The translations under genes were made by a program, and so were the position numbers. Of a stretch of DNA of 64,000 nt, positions 59,523 to 64,000 are shown in pieces. Positions within the stretch are counted from its first letter, which is position 1. Each line of letters opens with the position of its first letter. This DNA comes from Tubulanus polymorphus (lineage: Eukaryota; Nemertea; Palaeonemertea; Tubulaniformes; Tubulanidae), in assembly GCF_964204645.1 (NCBI RefSeq), contig NC_134027.1, forward strand, positions 4,142,485 to 4,206,484, read 5' to 3'. Below the pieces are notes generated by a model. That model was not told the origin of the DNA. It saw nothing but the letters and a program-made list of their open reading frames with translations, and did no database searches.

Positions 59523-60368
59523 ACTAAAATGATATTTTATTTCAACAACTGGGGCAATTCGCAACTGAATCAATGTTTAATTCTCTCACCCTTTATTTCA
59601 ATTTCCCAAGTCACATGATATCAACATATCACAATGTTACAGTTTTATCATGTTTAACTTGGTTATCATTATGTATTCACGTGCTGAAGGTTTGAGATTA
59701 TACTGATTCATAAGTTCCGTCAGTAAATATGATTGAAAAAAGATTCAGAACCGCATCAGCGGTGATCGTGAACGACATTTCTATCGTGTCCAAAGAATAT
59801 ATATCTTCATGTTGATAAATCACTTTTATCTCTGCGCCTAATTATTCGACACAATACGTCTTCACCTAGATTCGATATCTTTTGAAAGAGACTTACGCAG
59901 CCAAACAGTTAACATCTCAAAGTAAATGTGCACCATATTGCAAGCTATCGATTTTGAATGCAGCTGTTCTGGTACCCGGCCGGTACCTCCATTTTAAATC
60001 ATTGGTCTGCGTAATATATTTTTTACTCAAAATCCGACAAAGCATCATCATCCCTCGATCATTTGAAACTGTAAGTGCCTTTTGCAACTATACGTATTAT
60101 GTAAACTATTTACGTAATTCATTCTGCTATAATAGGGGTTTATGAAGATGCCGATGTTTTGCTTTCCGGCAAAATCCAAACATGTGTTGATACTGGACAT
60201 GGAAATCAGGAATCGAATGAACATATGGCTGCTCTATATGATTTAGTGTTGTAGCTAAGCATACGGCATTTTGATGACAACCAACATTTCGAACTGCGTC
60301 GTTTGTTTCTGACTGAGATTTTTAAGAACGTCCTGTTTTCAGGTTCCCCTTCGATATAACAGTTCGGA
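59523..60368. other. Divergent upstream region between the PAN-GON and TCAF-like genes
   Basis: 846 bp between start codons. No gene seen. It contains a small palindromic word GGTACCCGGCCGGTACC at about 59971 and otherwise AT-rich DNA. It holds the promoters of both flanking genes. Confidence 0.55.
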
Positions 60369-63208
60369 ATGGCTGAATGGCGTGAAGTGATATTGAATGG
60401 CGTAAATGAAGTAGTTTTTCCGCGAGCTATTCCGGGAACCATTGCAGTATACGGAGAGAGCTTTCATCCGATCATCACCAACAAATTCGGACAAGTACTG
60501 TGCGCTGCAGGTAAATACCAAAACCAATCGTCACCATTCGTACAACATTGAGCTTAATGGGATAGTGGTTATATCATCTATTTGTGTACTTTCGGTCGTT
60601 TCTTCCTGTCAGCTCTATTCATTCTTGTTCTTCAGGTGAAGTCGGGAACGGTCGCATTGTCGTATTAAGCCATAGTAGATTCATTGCCGACTGTCATTCA
60701 CTAACCGAAAATGGCCTATTTTGTAAGAACATCAAGTTCTGGCTGACTAGAGGTAGCTATGAGGATGATAGCGAAGAATGTGAAGTTGTCGATATCAGTA
60801 AAGTCGAAAGTATCAGTGACATCCCACGAAACAATAAAATATGTTCGTGGACCACGAAGAATCTACCAGACAATGAAATAGATAAGATGGTAAAGTGGTT
60901 GGAAGAGGGTGGAGCACTCGTGTGCGGTGCTTGTACTTGGGGATATTTACAACTTCATCCCGGAAAGGAAATATCTGATATGCCCTTGAGTCGACTATTT
61001 CAGGCAATCGGAGGGTTGGTTTTTGTGGGCGGAACAAAGTTCAAACACGAGGGCCATGAAACTAAAATGAGCGAAAACAAGGCAGCCTGTGCTAGATTGG
61101 ATGTGATTTGTAAGGAGGCAATTAATAACATAGAATTTCTTGGAACTATCAGCGCAGTTCTTAAACACCTTCCCGACAACATCTGTGATTGCCATAAACA
61201 AAATATAACAGAATTATTGGACACATTAGAGACAGACACTCACTGCATTCCAACAAAAGAAAACTTAATTTCAACCGATAGAACAAAAAGAATCGCGAAG
61301 TTGAGATGCGATATGCTGATATACGAAGGCATGAAAGGCAATGCGGTTGTTGCGCCCGGAATAAATCATTTTCCGGGGATATTTTCAACCGCTCCGAAAC
61401 TCGAAAATGTCAAACTGAGAATTCATTCAACTTGTAAGAAATACCACGCTACCGGATGCTACTTACCAGCAGGAACGGTGATGGGGATTGATTGGAATTC
61501 AAGAAATCAATGGAATGTATTTGTTGGGCTCCATACTGACAAGCTGAAGATGAATAAAAGAACATGGAGTAGATGGCCCAGGATAATAGTAAAGAAAGCA
61601 ATGAAATCATCTCCAATGAAAATTTGCAGTCCATTTGGCGGCTTAGTATATTTGGAATCTCCACCAAATGCCAGCGAAGTTATAGATGTTACTTTGAACG
61701 ATGTCGTCCCAGCACCAGTCTTCACATATGAAACAGCTAAAGAGTGGACAAGCTCCCACATACAGAAACCTGGTTTATGGTGTGATATCATAGGAGATAA
61801 GATCTCATTCATCATGCCGAGTCGTGCAGTGAGAAATCTGACTGATTTGACACAGACGATGAAAGTTTGGGATTCAGTGGTCGATGCTCACATAGAATTA
61901 CGTGGTTGTGACCCTTCATTGGGACGAGGTCAGATTGTCATAGCCGATCAACAGTTACAATGGGGCTACATGCATGCTGGATATCCCATTTGCACCCATC
62001 TCGATGTTTCAGACTGTGATAATGTAAATATCAATACTTAAGTATTTAGGCCTAATTTCTGAAAAAGTTTTCGTATCATGATTTTTTAGCATAATTCAAT
62101 TGGCTTCACATGTGTGATACACGTATCTCGTAGGTCGATGGTTTTCTGCTGTACGGTGAGAAAGTTAAACGCGATGGGAAGTGGGGATTGTTCCACGAAC
62201 TAGGACATAATTTCCAAGATAAACTGTGGACATGGGATGGCACCAATGAAGTAACAGTTAACATATTCACCTTGCATGCCATGGATGTCATCTGTAATAA
62301 GTCACCATGGATACACCCCTGGTTGAAAAAACATATGAACTCGGCTGAAAGTTACCTAAAGGTAAGTAATTAACACTTAATGTCAGCGTTCCCAGAAACC
62401 TGTGGTCACAACTGCAGCTATCTCGCATCTTTGTGGTGTGTGGGTGATTTGGTTCTAAATGAAATGTGGTCGGACGCCATGGCGGATCAACTAAAACATA
62501 GGGGATTGTAGTTCCTCGGATTTAAAACCTGGGTTGTGATGTCCTGGTGTAGGAGAAATACAAAAATTATATTCGACAATCCGACAATGAGGACCAATGT
62601 CGGGGAAATCTGTTCTGATTGTCGGAGACATGGCTTATCATTCGTAGCAATATAGACTCACCCTCGCCTTAACTCAAACATCACAGTACGGTATATTGGA
62701 TTTTGTTTCCGTTTTTCATTAGTGACGGTTTCATTAACTTTCGTAATCTTACGCATTTACATTCCTGCCGAACTTGCAATAGGTTTTGATATTTGTCATC
62801 ATTATATTTCATTAGGATGGTGCAGATATTGACAAATGGAGAAAGAGTCCTGGTATTGCCTTGATCGTTTACGCCCAATTGGCGCGTGATTTCGGGTGGG
62901 ATGCTTACAAAACCATCTTTCTAAAATATAACCTGCTTCCAAAGCGTAAGCATCCAAAGACCCGCGCAGAAAAGGAGAGCCAATGGATAAAACTGTTTTC
63001 CAAGATCGTAAAACGCAATTTGTGCCCACTTTTTGAATTTTGGGGTTGGTCCATAGCGGATAGAATTTCTGCTAAATTGAAGAAATTTGTGCCGTATCTG
63101 CCGAATGACGAAACTACTGAAATAGCACCAGACCGAGCGAGAATTATAGCAACGAAGTATGGCTGTGAATTCCCGGGCGTATCACGCACTAAAAAGGAAG
63201 AATTATAA
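60369..63208 (+). CDS. TCAF/FAM115-like protein with M60-type metalloprotease domain
   Basis: Four exons: 60369-60510, 60636-62023, 62134-62361, 62816-63208; 716 aa. The N-terminal half matches TRPM8 channel-associated factors (IPGTIAVYGESFHPIIT, GRIVVLSHSRFI, GGALVCGACTWGYLQLHPGK). The C-terminal half is an M60-like peptidase domain with the zinc motif HELGH (H531, E532, H535) and a downstream Glu (E549) in GTNEVTVN, so the HExxH-x13-E pattern is complete. GCYLPAGTVMGIDW and CSPFGGLVYLESPP are typical of the family. In mammals the family modulates TRPM8; M60-like domains elsewhere cleave mucin-type glycoproteins. No signal peptide is apparent, so it is probably intracellular. A decayed partial copy lies just downstream. 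Confidence 0.85.
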
Positions 63209-63339
63209 ACATATGATAGACTCTTCTTCATCTTTGTGAAAAATTATTTTACCTTCAGGTTTCAATTAACATTTCAAATGTTGATATATTATTGTAATTG
63301 TGATGAATTCATATCAAGCCTTGTAGAAATTGCGGCATG

Positions 63340-63760
63340 ATTCTTCTACTTATCAGCAGGAACGGTGGTGGATGTTATTGGGATGCATTGAACTTAAACA
63401 TTTGCTGATCTATATGGCGGCTTAGTTTTTCTGGAATCTTCATCAAACGCCAGCGAAATCATTTATGTTACTTAATGTAGTGAGAAACGACTGAATAGTA
63501 TGGTGGCTGATTTGGAACATGCCAATATATCATTCCACCCTTAAAGAAAACGCGCAAAACCAATTTCACCGCGTTTTTTTCGCGTTTTCGTGGATGATGA
63601 AAAAATATTGTTATGTCCGGAATGAGCCTCCGTGAAATGGCATCGGTCGAAGCGGGTTTAATTATAGCAACGAAGTATGTTCATGAGCATATCATCCTTT
63701 AGAAACGAGAAATTGTAAATACCTGTAATAATGGTAAATGGTCTTCATCATCGTGTTTGT
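63340..63760 (+). pseudogene. Decayed partial copy of the TCAF-like gene
   Basis: Short blocks repeat the upstream gene in the same order. TACTTATCAGCAGGAACGGT corresponds to 61461 onward, GGCGGCTTAGTTTTTCTGGA to about 61636 onward, and ATTATAGCAACGAAGTATG to 63144 onward. The introns and most exon sequence are missing and there are stops. It probably arose by partial tandem duplication followed by decay. Confidence 0.75.
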
Positions 63761-64000
63761 GAAAGCCTATCGTTTCCAATTGATTTTTTTTCTCGATGCA
63801 GCGGTTGAAACTATCGAAAAATGATTTCCAGTAAGCTTCCTTATGTTACTTTTCAATCAAGTTTCAAATGTAATTTTTCAAGTTGAGACTGTATATAATT
63901 ATTGTATCGGGTATGAAATAATGAAGCCTAGATTGAAAAGGCATTTGTTATGTGAGTTCTTGTTGAAGTAGCAATAAATTATACAGATCTCGGCATTTTT
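63761..64000. other. Downstream region to window end
   Basis: No gene seen. AATAAA at about 63972 could be a polyadenylation signal for a transcript running off this side. Confidence 0.4.

Overview
The window is gene-dense nuclear DNA from an invertebrate animal. The genes are intron-rich with GT-AG introns and AT-rich non-coding DNA, and the proteins resemble animal IQSEC, CCDC77, KDM5, ATXN7 and THOC7. A marine lophotrochozoan-type invertebrate is my best guess, but the sequence alone does not fix the phylum. I rebuilt exon chains by hand. Every complete model closes in frame (KDM5 1840 aa, ATXN7 886, TCAF-like 716, CCDC77 509, PAN-GON 308, PAN 202, THOC7 201) except an SLC17-like transporter, which carries a +1 frameshift.

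Layout. 1-7111 (+): 3' part of an IQSEC/BRAG Arf-GEF. 8533-13330: three tandem units of about 1.4 kb carrying decayed pieces of a Penelope-like element, the third split by a 5'-truncated non-LTR retrotransposon. 14372-19345 (-): CCDC77. 19857-34331 (+): lysine demethylase KDM5, head-to-head with CCDC77. 35980-37610: two inverted-repeat (MITE-like) elements, then a near-perfect 115-bp palindrome inside intron 1 of the next gene. 37131-39338 (+): secreted PAN/apple-type protein. 40733-43255 (+): SLC17-like transporter. 46720-55718 (-): ataxin-7 (SAGA deubiquitinase module), head-to-head with THOC7 (55963-57923, +). 58154-59522 (-): secreted protein joining a PAN-like and a GON domain. 60369-63208 (+): TCAF/M60-like metalloprotease homologue, followed by a decayed partial copy.

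The most striking feature is in KDM5. The exon encoding the JmjC catalytic core (the HxE iron motif) exists as two tandem, intact 89-nt copies with the same splice phases, separated by a 44-nt intron. Including both would create an immediate TGA stop, so they look like mutually exclusive exons. The upstream copy replaces the conserved 2-oxoglutarate-contacting Asn with Ser. If both are used, one gene would make two demethylase isoforms with different cosubstrate pockets.

Two divergent gene pairs (CCDC77/KDM5 and ATXN7/THOC7) match neighbouring head-to-head pairs in the human genome (12p13.33 and 3p14.1), and IQSEC sits beside the first pair as IQSEC3 lies near it in human. Much of the window is thus chromatin and RNA-processing machinery in an apparently ancient arrangement, with fast-evolving extracellular and transporter genes and transposon debris between.
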